From Costus lasius (taxonomy: Eukaryota; Streptophyta; Magnoliopsida; Zingiberales; Costaceae): DNA of 64,000 nt. This document shows positions 11,369-22,171 of this stretch, in pieces. Location: assembly GCA_027563935.2 (NCBI GenBank), contig CM050454.1:9443501-9507500 (forward strand). Direction: 5' to 3'. The first letter of the stretch is position 1. Each line of letters opens with the position of its first letter. The notes beneath the pieces were generated by a model. It did no database searches. It saw nothing but the letters and a program-made list of their open reading frames with translations, and had not been told where the DNA came from. Position numbers and translations under genes: made by a program.

Positions 11369-12024
11369 CCTTTGGAGCTCTTTAAACTTCTCCCAAGCTT
11401 CATATAGAGACTCTCCATCCTTTTTGCATGAAACTCGTTATCTGATTTCGCAATTGAATTGTCTTTGATGGAGGGAAGTACTTGGAGAGAAAGCTCTGCC
11501 CATGTTCATATCGAAGCAGCAGGTAGTGTGTGCATCCAAGCTCTCGCTCTGTCCCTCAAAGAAAAGAGAAATAGTCGTAACCTGATAGCATCAGTAGACA
11601 CACCGTTAATTTTCAACATATCACAATATTCCAAAAAAATAGAAAGGTGCATGTTGGGGTCCTCAAGAGGAGAACCGCCAAATTGGTTTTGTTGCACCAT
11701 AGAAAGAAGAGCAGGCTTTATTACGAAGTTATTGGCCTCAACAGCAGGCCTAGCAATTCCAGATTGAAAACCATAAGCGTAGGGTGCAGAATAATCCTTC
11801 AATGTCCTGTTGTTATAGTTGTTCCCCATTGGTTGTTGTACTCGGTTATTGTTCACATCAAGTTGAATGTATTCCATCTGATTGTCTCCTTCTGGATGGT
11901 TCATGACTTCTTTCTTCAAAATTTGATTTTGCTTCCTTCTTGTCCTGAAGGTGCGCTCGATTTTTAGATCAATGTCGAAGAATGTACCTACCCTAGAACT
12001 TCTTTGCATAAAATGGTCAGTCAA
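11369..12024 (-). pseudogene. Athila A gag N-terminal part
   Basis: The minus-strand gag starts at 12024 (MTDHFMQRSSRVGTFFDID), just inside the primer-binding site. The conserved capsid-like block reads ARPAVEANNFVIKPALLSMV, then QNQFGGSPLEDPNMHL and RLRLFLFSLRDRARAWMHTL. After residue 172 a TGA and a one-base shift close together (about 11490-11505) break the frame. The homologous reading then runs on to 11369 in another phase, through a KTIQLRNQIT-like segment, into the next piece. Gag would form the particle shell that packages element RNA. Confidence 0.88.
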
Positions 12025-12140
12025 AATTATAAAGTTCTAAGACAGCAAGTAAATAACAAGAAAAAGAAAAATAGCAGTAAGGAAAATCTAACCTAAGGCC
12101 TAGTCTACCAATTCTCAGGAATATACTAATATCAACCGTT

Positions 12141-12160
12141 GTTCCCCGGCAACGGCGCCA
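12141..12160 (-). other. Primer-binding site complementary to tRNA-Asp (Athila A)
   Basis: On the minus strand this reads TGGCGCCGTTGCCGGGGAAC, the tRNA-Asp type primer site usual in Athila and Tat lineages. It lies six bases inside the LTR end, as required for minus-strand priming. Confidence 0.9.
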
Positions 12161-12166
12161 AAAACT

Positions 12167-13643
12167 TGACATGTCCCGCAAGTGCACGGTTATGTCAAAG
12201 TAATATAAAAGATATCGAATCCCACAGGGAACAAAGTTGAATATTAGAAAATCTGAGTCCTAATAGCTAGGTGAATCTAAATTGGGTTTTGAAGACAGAA
12301 ATCGAAAACAAGCAATTGCAACTACGTCGGTAGAGGGTAAATATGAGAGAGATATCAGGGCTACGGTTTCCACCGCAATGATAATCTTAATCGCACAAGA
12401 AAGATATTAATTATTTGGTTTATTGGTTTTGCACAAGGAGTCTAGCCCTAGGGTACAAGGTGCTCTCTCTCGAGTGTACACCTCGGTGTTCGTCTTAGAC
12501 CGACCTCCTACTCTCGCGGTGGATCATTCTAAGACGAACCCAATGAGTTCTATGGTAGACTGTGAAATCCTCGAGCAAAGACCAAGCACTCTCGTGTCGA
12601 GGTCTCGCAAGTTTCACTAAGAGATTCCACCCTTACGATCCTTCTCTCGATATGAATCGTAACGGCTAACACGTGAAAATACTCGGCCAAGGTAAAATCA
12701 TGAATAAATATGTCAAAGTAAAATATGCTCACAATTCATTTCAAATAACGAAAATAGATACAAAGTTTGCGATCAAAATCATCAAAGGGCTTCAACCAAG
12801 CCCCGAAATAGGGTTTACGCTACAATCATCATTGTTATGCTCAAAATATCTCTTTTAATGAAAGGGAAAGTACAAGGAAACAAATCTAAGAGGAAGGAGA
12901 CGATGAACCGAAGGAATCCTGAAGAAATTGTGATAATCTTGTGTCTCAATCTCCGAAAATCTCCAAAAATCACCTCGTCACCGTGTTCTTCTACCCCGGG
13001 CCGCTTCCTTGTGTGATTCCTCAATGTTTAGGGCAAGAAAATTAGGGCTTTTATATCCCCTGCGTTCTCCTCTGAAAGAGCTTTCTATAGACACCTCACT
13101 TGCCAAATTTGGACTCCGAATGAGTGAAAAATCGCTGAAAAACCGAGTCAAGGTTGGACTCGCGCGTGCCCTGGGTTAGAATCACGGGTGAACCCTGCGG
13201 GGTTCACGTGCCCGTGATTCATTCTGTAAATTTTGGCTGAAAGAAGCGCGGTGAACCTCGCCGGGTTCACCTGGCGATGCTTTTCTCTATGCAGATCTTG
13301 ACCTTCAGGAAAACCGGTGAACCCGGTGGGGTTCACCCGGCTGTGATTCTCTCTGTGAGTTCTGCTGGCTGGCGACTGGGATGGCCGTGATTCTCTGGCA
13401 AACTCCGAATGAGCTCAAATTTGACGGGCGACTTCGTTTTCACACGAGAAATCGTCCCATGGCCTCAGAATCTTTAAAATACGTCGAAAAAAGGGTGTTT
13501 TTACCTGAAATTTCATAAAAGTGCCAAAAAGTGAAGATTCCGAAGATATGAAGGAAATAAGACTATAATGAGTATAAAAGTGTTAAAATAAGCCTAGATT
13601 TGACATGAAATATAACAGAAAAACACTACCAAAATGCGATGCA
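12167..13643 (-). repeat. 5' LTR of Athila A (1477 bp)
   Basis: The inner boundary starts TGACATGTCC next to the primer site. The outer boundary ends GCGATGCA at 13643, where chromovirus B coding sequence resumes. Both ends fit the TG...CA rule. The length is normal for Athila. Near the outer end it holds three GTGAACC/GGTTCAC dyads (13186-13340). A short run (about 12425-12660) resembles LTR sequence of element C at about 20110-20300. Its partner LTR is outside the window, so age cannot be estimated here. Confidence 0.82.
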
Positions 13644-15338
13644 TCAACTGACAACGTTGCTAACACCTTCTTCCAGACCCAGAAGAAGCTGTTAGCACGG
13701 CAGGCAAGATGGCAGGAGTCTTTGGTAGAGTTTGACTTTAGTTGGGAGCATAAGCCAGGGAAGTGCAATCAGGTTCCAGATGCATTGAGCAGGATTGCCA
13801 CTGTGTCTTATCTCTGCACAGTTTCAGAGAGTAAGATAGTTGGCTTGATCAAGGATTCAGTATTTTCAGATCAATCCTATGAGAAGCTTGTGGCGAAGAT
13901 CAGGATGGGTGTGACACGCCGCTTCTACTTGGATGAGGAGGGATTGATCAGGGCTCGAGGTGGCATACCCTATGTTCCATCCTCAAGGAACATTAGGTTC
14001 AGCCTCACGAGAGAGTATCATGATATTGTCTAGGCTGGGCACACAGGTAGTCAGCGCATGTATGCATTGATCAGTAGGGCTTGGTATTGGCCGGGGATGA
14101 AGGAGGATATTGAGCATTACACCAAGACTTGTCTAGTCTGCCAGCAGGACAAGGTCGAGAGAAGGAAGGACGCTGGGCTTTTGCAGCTCTTACCATCTCC
14201 TGAGAGACCTTGGGTGTCTATATCCATGGATTTCATCACCCATTTCCCCAGAGTTGAGGGTATGACATCTGTTTTTGTGGTAGTGGACAGGTATACAAAA
14301 TATGTTATATTTGCACCTGCTCTTGAGATTTGCACTGCAAAGGTGACTGCACATCTCTTTATGACTCATGTGGTCAAACATTTTGGATTACCCAGGGAGA
14401 TTATCAGTGATAGAGACCCTAGATTTACTGGTAAATTTTGGTCTTCTCTATTCAAGATACTAGGTACAGATCTGAAGATGTCTACAGCTTATCACCCTCA
14501 GACAGATGGTCAGATAGAGAGAGTTAATGCCTTACTTGAGGAGTATCTTAGGCATTTTGTTTCTTCTACCTAGAAGAACTGGATTAGGCTTTTGGATACT
14601 GCCCAATTTGCCTATAATATCCAGAGATCATCTGCTACAGGGAAAAGCCCATTCGAGATGGTGTTAGGGTGGCAGCCTATGACACCCATGGATACACTGA
14701 ACAGGGGCGAAAGGGGAAAGTGTCAAGCGGCCATTGATTTTGTTGAGGATCGATCTGAGCTCTAGGATGAGGCTCAGGATAGCCTGAGGGAAGCTAGAGA
14801 TAGAATGAAGCTCTATGCTGACAGGGATCGCAGACATGTGGAGTTTGATGTAGGAGATCTTGTCCTACTCAAACTCACTCCCCAGATGTGGAGGAAGACT
14901 GAGGCTCGTACCTATCACTGTGGCCTTGTGAGGAGGTACGAGGGTCCTTTCAGGATCATCAAGAGAGTAGGTCCAGCAGCTTATAGATTGGAGTTACCAT
15001 CTTAGTTGCAATTCTATCCTACATTTCATGTCAGTCTCCTAAAGAAGTATCATCTAGATGATAGGCATCCAGACCGTGGAGAGGTGAGAAGACAACCTGC
15101 CAAAGGCAAGGTTGAATTTAGGAAAAAGCCTATGAGGGTTCTAGATCATAGAACCTATGGACGGGCTTCACCTGGAGGTCAGAGAACTGAGTTTCTAGTT
15201 CAGTGGATGGATGAGCCAGAGGAGGATGCTACTTGGGAGAGAGTTGAGGACATTACCCAGTTTGAGGAGTTGGGTAGGAGGTATGAGGAACTGTTGGCCT
15301 CGAGGGCGAGTGCCAATTCAGTTGGGGGAGGATTGTGA
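13644..15338 (+). pseudogene. Chromovirus B pol: end of RNase H, integrase and chromodomain
   Basis: One continuous plus-strand phase carries the 3' half of a Ty3/gypsy pol. It opens with TDNVANTFFQTQKKL (RNase H), then HKPGKCNQVPDALSRI, a zinc-site remnant ending CLVCQQDK, and the integrase core: D in SMDFITHFP, D in IISDRDPRF and E in GQIERVNALLEEYL. YEGPFRIIKRVGPAAYRLEL and HPTFHVSLL-like text follow. It ends with a chromodomain (TEFLVQWMDEPEEDATWERV) that directs insertion to heterochromatin. The phase is open except for four TAG codons at 14031, 14571, 14763 and 15003; the true stop is TGA at 15336. The 5' part was separated by insertion of element A. Confidence 0.9.
15321..15333 (+). 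other. Polypurine tract of chromovirus B
   Basis: GTTGGGGGAGGAT directly precedes the LTR start TGTGATGCCC. This is where plus-strand DNA synthesis would be primed. It overlaps the last codons of pol, as is common in compact chromoviruses. Confidence 0.75.
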
Positions 15339-17068
15339 TGCCCTGGGTTCGCTGGGGTATTACCCCGACCCTTCCCATGGACTCATGGAGGCATGAGTAG
15401 GGATTTAGGCTTGAAGGAGAAGGGAAGCCTAGTAGAGGAGCTAGGTTACTGACATTGTGTTAGGATGTTTTGCAGGTACATTGCTGAAGAGCAGTACACT
15501 AGCATCACACTCTATCCTTGGGCTTGGCCTGGGGGTGCTTTGGAGTTTTGGAGCATGGTTAACTTAACCATGGTTAGCTTAACCATGGTCATGGGACTCG
15601 GCTTGGACTCATGTTGGGTTCGGCTAGGGTTCACTTTGGAGGGCCAAAGACTCATGGATGATGTTTATGTTCTACTAGGACATAAATGTCATTAGTGAGA
15701 TTCTTAAGTTAATTAATTAGCACATGTCTAATTAATTAACTTAAGTGGCACATGGCTTGCACATGAGGAGCTCGGTTCAAGGCCATGGTTCAACCTTGGT
15801 TCACTTGGCCGAACCACTCAAGTGGATTGGATTCATGTGGGCGGCTTGGTTCAACATTCAAACACTTGGACGAATTTGATGGAGCACTAAAATAGGAGGG
15901 AGCTTTCCTATTCTTCCTCTAACACTTGGCTCCACTTGAATTCGGCAAGGGACTTGGCAATTGGAGGCTTCTCTACTTAAGGGGCTCTTGGGCGAACTTG
16001 GGAGGGTTAATCTCCATTGAAGAGATGAAGTGCTACCCAATTGTGAAGTGAGTGGCGACATCTTCCTTGGCACTCTCGGCTAAGGAAGAAGAAGGTGATC
16101 TTAGAGGCAAGATCACTTGACAATACTTGGAGGCAAGTGTTCTTCACCGGCATAACACTTGGAGGCAAGTGTTCTTCATGGATTCATCATCAAGGGAGGC
16201 GCACCTTGCTGTCCCCTTGGTGTTGTTGGCGGCATTGTGCTTGGAGGCAAGCACAAGAGGAGATCATCATCAACAACTCACCCTAGGGCGGCGGCTCTAG
16301 GGTCCGAGCCCCAAGTACTTGTGCTTGGGGAGATTGAGGAGATTGAGAGGGGCGGCTTCCTTGAGGGAGGGGGCTATTCTCATTATCATTGTTCATAGCG
16401 TTGGAATGGTATAACTCTTATCTTTAAATTAGGGTTTATTATCATTGTATGAACATTATTGTGTTGATTGATTATAGTTGAGTTTTAGTGTTTCTCACCC
16501 ACATTGGGGAGAACACCTTTCTCATACCTGAGTTCATACTTGGAGGAGATTGTGCTCATTGATTCGGCTTTACGGGTTTAGGTTAGAGTGGGCGCAAGCA
16601 TTGTGCTTGTCTTGCTCTAATCTCGCTGTGTAGTTGATATTTGTCTTAGGACTAAGAAGACCGTTATTTGACTATCTTAGGGTTTGAGCATATGTCTAGT
16701 GCTCTATGATCTTCGATAGATCATCCTGCCAGCGTGTGGTTATCTGCCAGTGACTTGTGTGTGTGACAGGGTGCTACTTGAGTGTGCATATGTGATTGGG
16801 GGAGTTGAAGTCCCAATCTGCCACTCAGGGTTTCAGTCTATGCTTTCAGTGAGGTTCGGCTATCATTAGTTGGAGGAGCTCAGGGCGCAGTTTGATTAGG
16901 AAGATTTAGGAGAGGGCTCGGTTTGCTGAGAGAAGATCTGTAGAGAGCGCGCACTTTGATTAGCTTCCGCATAGACGCATAGTGGTTTGTTGGTTGACAG
17001 TTTACACAGAGGTGTGTAAATTGTGCCATCACTCCTTGATTTTAGGTGCGAAAAATTGGGGCATGACA
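15334..17068 (+). repeat. 3' LTR of chromovirus B (about 1735 bp)
   Basis: It starts TGTGATGCCC right after the polypurine tract and ends GGGGCATGACA, giving near-matching inverted termini (TGTGATGCCC against TGTCATGCCCC). Directly after 17068 comes sequence found in the middle of the LTR of element C, so the end is well placed. Inside are a perfect 18-bp-arm palindrome (15703-15745) and a small tandem repeat of the type CACTTGGAGGCAAGTGTTCTTC-like units at about 16115-16250. No coding sequence was recognised. Confidence 0.82.
15703..15745. repeat. Perfect inverted repeat in chromovirus B LTR
   Basis: The arm CTTAAGTTAATTAATTAG (15703-15720) is followed by a 7-base spacer CACATGT and by its exact reverse complement (15728-15745). 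Confidence 0.95.
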
Positions 17069-18036
17069 AAGGGGATCCGATGATTGTGGTTCACCTCTCA
17101 GTCCTTCCCACAATATCTAAAACATAAATATGCATGGCCAATACATAATCATGCATTAAAACTTCCTAGACATGAATAAGAACAAAGACAAATATGAGAA
17201 ATATATAGATCAAGCATCAAAATTCAACATTCTTACAGTGGGCTAGGCCCAAACCCCGAAATTAGGCTTACGCTACAAGATACATCGTTAAACACATAAA
17301 ATCTGTCATACAAATTGATTTAAACCAGAGGGAAGGATGGATCCTTGATGGGAGAAGGTCTAGCACGATCCTCCACGTCAAAACGAAGAAGAAATCCTCG
17401 CCGGAACAGCCTCGCTGTCAGGAAAAACGCTCCAAAACCCTAGGTCTCACCGTTTTCGCTCATTCTCCTCAACCGCTTGCCCAAATCACGTGATTCTAGT
17501 CCCAAAATGTTCGTCCCTCAGTCAGGAAGATCCTGTAAAATTTCAGTAAATTTCGCTCCAGGAATAGTAAGTTACGAGTGAAAAATCAAACACCTATCGA
17601 AACTGGGCGGAATGATACGTAGGCCATGCATGGATGCATGGCCATGCCCGTGAATGGCTCATCGAAGGTTATTTTCTGGAAAAATTACTCTTCACGGCCA
17701 TGTATGGGTTCACGGGTGTGCCTGTGAACGTTTCGTCGAATTCTAAAACTTTTGCAAATCTTCATGGCCCTGTATGCATTCACACCCTAGGCCGTGAACT
17801 CTGTAGAGGGCTCCATTTGATCTGAATTTGACATGTAGCTTTGTCTCATCATGAGGAGTCATCCCATATCTTTGAATCTTCCAAATTCCATCAATTTTAG
17901 GGTGAAATCCCTATATTTCAATAAAACCAAAGAAAAGTGAAGACTCTGAAGAATATGAAGCATTTAAGCAGATAAATGAGACAAAACATGCATTTTACTT
18001 CTAAATAATAATAAAATCACGATATATTTGCATGTC
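17069..18036 (-). repeat. Athila-type element C, 3' LTR fragment
   Basis: This stretch is a close copy of 20298-21250, in the same orientation; I count about 95% identity by eye over the first 250 bp. It begins abruptly where the B LTR ends, so the missing first part of this LTR lies on the far side of B. The inner end reads GATATATTTGCATGTCATCA, which on the minus strand is a plausible LTR start (TGATGACATGC). It contains GTGAA/TTCAC-bearing units like those in the A LTR. Confidence 0.8.
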
Positions 18037-19321
18037 ATCAAAATACATCGGACTTAAAGTTTTGTTTGTCCTCAAGCAATTGAATTGTCTAGAACATAGT
18101 GATGGAATGAAATAAAGAATCTCAAACAACTTCAGTAAGTCTAACAAGGTTATAGTTCAATCACAACAAGCTTCAAGTTATGGTGCAGTGTTAAAAGCAA
18201 ATTAAGTCAAATATTATTTATACCATTCATTCGAGTATGCAAAAGTTGACAATACCAACGATCTTTACCATACATCACACATAAATGAAGTTTTTTTTTT
18301 TTTTATCAAGCATTCACAAATGAGATATTTGTACATCAAGTCATGGAAAAATAGCATCGGTGCCACATAGTCCCTATGTAGCGCTTTTTTTTATTATTAA
18401 ATCAGTGCTAAGCCATAGAAATGGGAACATCCTAGCTTCGGTACCACTGTTATTATTTTAAACTTTGGGGATAGTGCCAAGTGTGATGAACAATGAACTT
18501 ATGTACCACTATCCCTTTTGCTATCATGATGTTATGAATAGTGTCAAGTCGAAGTACAATGTGCAATGTATAAGTACATTTCGGTACCACTATTATTATT
18601 TCTGATTTCCATGACAAGGTGTACAAATAAGTATGAAATTATGAAGCAAGATGCCAAAAAGTGTGCCACATGTGATGTATTTCAAGGTGAAGATATATAA
18701 AACAAGCGCACCTCTTATGAATGAATAATGATTAATTGAGTTAATTAAACTTTCAACTGCACCAAACAAAAAGCTATGTGTGCAAACTATAGTCAATATA
18801 GACAACTAGACATGCAAGATTCTCATCTCAATCAATCAAGTGTTTAAAGAACAAATCAATCTCCAAAGGCAAGGCAAATGTCATAGATACGGGGTGGAGC
18901 AGACACTTAAGATGTTGAAACTACTAGAAAAGTAAGATATGCAAAAAGGGAAATGACAATCTGACAAACGAAAACTAGCAGAATCGGAAAGGAAAACTAA
19001 CAACTAAAGTAAACTACCGGAAACATAGAAAGCTGACCAAGTGATGGTGAAACTGATGATGCTCATCCCCAGCGTCGACGCAGTCTCGCCTGAAGGTCGT
19101 GAACAAACTCTAAGAGGGAGGACTGTACTCGTCTCTGGCATTCTACCTCAGTCTCAAGAGTGTGAAGCTGATCGAGCCCTTCATTGACGGTAAGATGAGT
19201 CTCTTGTTGGGCATCCCTGACAAACCAGATCATAGCCTCCATCCAATCAAGCTGGGTGGTAGGTCGCTGCGAAGGTGGTGGTAGCTCAGTCTCAAGAGGA
19301 ACGTCATGATCCTCAACTGCC
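18037..19321 (-). other. Element C non-coding 3' interior
   Basis: AT-rich sequence between the 3' LTR and the downstream ORF. Next to the LTR the minus strand reads TTGCTTGAGGACAAACAAAA, a segment typical of the region before Athila 3' LTRs, followed by a degenerate polypurine-like stretch. The core (18360-18600) repeats a GGTACCACTATTATTATT-like motif several times. No intact coding frame is seen. Confidence 0.6.
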
Positions 19322-19732
19322 TCAACTCTCCAATTCTGCTGCTCGCAAACTGTGGTGTGTGCAGAATTTGACAGTGGTAGTTTGACATCGCTCCCAAGGA
19401 AGAGTAGGCTGTAGAGTTCTCCTTCCTTGACTCATCCGCATCGAGATGCAGGCATCAAGATCAAGTTGGGTGTTGCCCCGGGCTTGCTCCATGTGATAGG
19501 GCTGGACTCCAATCGCAAGAGCAAGTGAGGTAAGAAGTCCCCCGAGAGCAATGGCACCTTTCGGCGCCCTAGAGACTTTCTGGAGTTGTTTGGAAAAGTA
19601 GAAAGCTATGTTGAGCCGGACTCCATGCAACATCGCCCAAAGGTATAGAAGTTTAGATGCCCGAACAAGACTGTCAGACTCTCCTTGGCTAAAGATAGTA
19701 TGTGTCATGACGTGATGCGCATACTTCAACAC
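19322..19732 (-). CDS. Plant transposon-protein domain ORF of element C
   Basis: A 136-residue minus-strand frame beginning MLKYAHHVMTHTIFSQGESD. It contains LWAMLHGVRLNIAFYFSKQL and GGLLTSLALAIGVQPYHMEQ, matching the same domain in element A (786-1) block by block. The true start may be further upstream, since homologous-looking minus-strand sequence extends to about 19880 with at least one stop. The C-terminal third (from about RRTLQPTLPWE) diverges and may be out of the original frame. Function unknown; its retention in two separate Athila-type elements suggests it matters to the element. No gag or pol remains in element C. Confidence 0.55.
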   Translation of the reverse strand: MLKYAHHVMTHTIFSQGESDSLVRASKLLYLWAMLHGVRLNIAFYFSKQLQKVSRAPKGAIALGGLLTSLALAIGVQPYHMEQARGNTQLDLDACISMRMSQGRRTLQPTLPWERCQTTTVKFCTHHSLRAAELES

Positions 19733-19879
19733 TGGGTTGCTGAGAGAGGTCGCTCTAGCAGTTCTAGTATCAAAAGGTGAAAGGCCGGTGAGTTGTCCCT
19801 AAAAAGTGTGGGCATTGAATGCTCTTGGAGTCAGCCGTGTCCCATCAGTAGGAAAGCCATAGATCTGATTCAGCTCGGA

Positions 19880-21260
19880 CAAGGTAACTACGAACTAATC
19901 AGTTAATCAATAGCTAGGTAATTGATTAATGGAGAAATGACTAATATCCTAATGTAAACAAGTAAACTAATATTAATCTAGAGCCAACAGAACAGGAAAC
20001 AAGCAATCGAGGTTTTACTGTCTTGAGAGAAAATCGGGGTTTCAGGTTTTGCCACACTGAAGCATGTAAGAAAATTAATGCTGATATTTTAAATAAGTTT
20101 TTACCTATGTTCTTAAGGTAATCCTTCCTAAGGTACAGACACGCTCCCTCTCAGGACACAGTCCGGTGTCCAACTTAACCCAAGTCTCCTACTCTCGTGG
20201 CTTACCGGGTTAAGCGGACCCAATGAGTTTTGTGAAGGATTAGGGTTTCTCGGGTGATTTCGACAACTCTCGTGGCCGAAATCACCAGTCCAGTCTAAGG
20301 GGATCCGATTATTGTGGTTCACCTCTCAGTCCTTCCCACAACATCTAAAACATAAATATGCATGGCCAGTACATAATCATGCATTAAAACTTTTTAGACA
20401 TGAATAAGAACAAAGACAAATATGAGAAATATATAGATCAAGCATCAAGATTCAACATTCTTACAGTGGGTTATGCCCAAACCCCGAAATTAGGCTTACG
20501 CTACAAGATACATCGTTAAACACATGAAATCTCTCATACAAATTGATTCAAACCAGAGGGAAGGATGGATCCTTGATTGGAGAAGGTCTAGCATGATCCT
20601 CCACGTCGAAACGAAGAAGAAATCCTCACCGGAACAGCCCCGCCGTTAGGAAAAATGCTCCAAAACCCTAGGTCTTGCCGTTTTCACTCGTTCTCCTCAA
20701 CCACTTGTCCAAATCGTGTGATTCTAGTCCCAAAACGTCTGTCCCTTAGTTAGGAAGGTCAATGTAAAATTTTAGCAAATTCTGCTCCAGGAATAGTAAG
20801 TTACGAGTGAAAAACTGAACGCATGTCGAAAGTTTTACACAGACCGTGCATGGATGCACGGCCATGCCTGTGAATGGCTCGTCAAAGGTTATTTTCTGGA
20901 AAAATTACTCTTCACGGCAGTGCATGGGTTCACGGGTATGCCTGTGAATGTTTCGTCGAATTCTAAAACTTTTGCAAATCTTCATGGCCGTGTATGCATT
21001 CACACCCTAGGCCGTGAACTCTGTAGAGGGCTCTATTTGATCTGAAATTTGACATGTAGCTTTGTCTCATCATGAGGAGTCATCCCATATCTTCGAATCT
21101 TCCAAATTCCATCAATTTTAGGGCAAAATCTCTATATTTCAATAAAACCAAGGAAAAGTGAAGAATATAAAGCATTTAAGCAGATAAATGAGACAAAACA
21201 TGCATTTTACTTCTAAATAATAATAAGTCACGAAATATCATATATTTGCATGTCGATAGT
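19880..21260 (-). repeat. Element C 5' LTR (inner end deleted)
   Basis: Bases 20298-21250 are the partner of 17069-18036. The stretch 19900-20297 resembles the A LTR at about 12240-12660, including ACCCAATGAGTT and the CTCCTACTCTCG-like block, so it is LTR too. The expected LTR end and tRNA-Asp primer site are absent, and the LTR joins directly to the downstream ORF region. An internal deletion therefore removed the primer site, gag and pol. The right end is near GCATGTC at about 21252. Confidence 0.72.
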
Positions 21261-22171
21261 GCTAAACATTCAGCCATAGGTTATGTAGTTTGGGTTGAAT
21301 GTACTATGTTTCTTGGAGATATTTTACTTATAAAGTGGATGTGCGGCTCAATATTATGAGTAGGTTCAAAATTTCCCATATTGTTAGCTTCCTTATATGG
21401 CATTCGTTGAGAGGAGGAAATGATGTTGAGATATGATAATTGAGGTGAGATCTATATCCTATTATGTCTTGCTCATTTTTCAAGCTTGTAACTTAAATTC
21501 CAATCAAAGAACTATTGTTTTGATGAATTGGGATTAACCTCCTTAACTTCCTTTTTTTCTACAATATTCAGATGTCCAACTTGTTTCAAGTTATGATGTC
21601 AATATGGGCTATGCCATCAAGAAGTCCATAGATTCTCCATCGCTAATCAAGATAATTTCCCTCTTGATTAATATATTTGACTTCTTAAGTGACTTTTGAT
21701 AGTTTTCTTAACCTCGAGCTTAAAAATTAAAGGACCTTAATTATAGCTTTCATCAATTAAGAGATATGGCCTCTTAGTTGAAAGATAGTTAATCTTAACC
21801 ATGGCTTTCAATTGTGAACTTGACCTGAGCCTTTTGGGTTTTGATAGTCCAGTGACCTAGCTCATGAATTTTTCCTTTTTTTTCCAATTGAGAAAGGTGG
21901 TCATTTGATTGAGAGAGTCAACCTCATAAGACAATCAGCTTGATCGCAACCTTAAGGCTTTGAATGGTAAGTGACCTCAATCATGACTTTGCTACTCAAG
22001 GGAGATGATATCCAAGTTTAGAGTGTTGACCATTGTTATGATTTTTTAAAGTCAACTTGACCTCAAGCTTAAGACTTTAACAAGTTAAATGCTGTAAGTT
22101 ATAACTTTCATTGTTCACGAGAGGTGATCTCTTGGTTAAGAGAGTTTACTGTAGTCATGGCTTTTGATAGC
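21261..22171. other. Intergenic; degenerate tandem repeat of roughly 100-bp period
   Basis: No coding frame recognised. From about 21680 the text repeats loosely: a block like TTGACCTCAAGCTTAAGACTTT, then CATGGCTTTCAATTG-like text, then AAGAGAGTTGACC-like text, each about 90-110 bp apart with many substitutions. The last copy adjoins the left end of hAT D. Confidence 0.45.

Larger units (their letters stand above)
1..13643 (-). mobile_element. Athila-lineage LTR retrotransposon A (5' LTR to beyond the left edge)
   Basis: The element reads right to left: 5' LTR (12167-13643), primer-binding site (12141-12160), gag, protease, reverse transcriptase, RNase H and integrase (12024 to 2324), then two extra open frames (1524 to 1) of the kind found downstream of pol in Athila elements. 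The 3' LTR lies beyond base 1. The pol region is split by a hAT transposon at 4045-8288. Lineage is inferred from the tRNA-Asp type primer site, the gag block with QNQFGGSPLEDPNMHL and the protease site CDLGASVSLMPLS, all typical of Athila. Several frame breaks in gag and RT show it cannot move on its own. It sits inside chromovirus B, whose coding sequence resumes at 13644. Confidence 0.88.
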
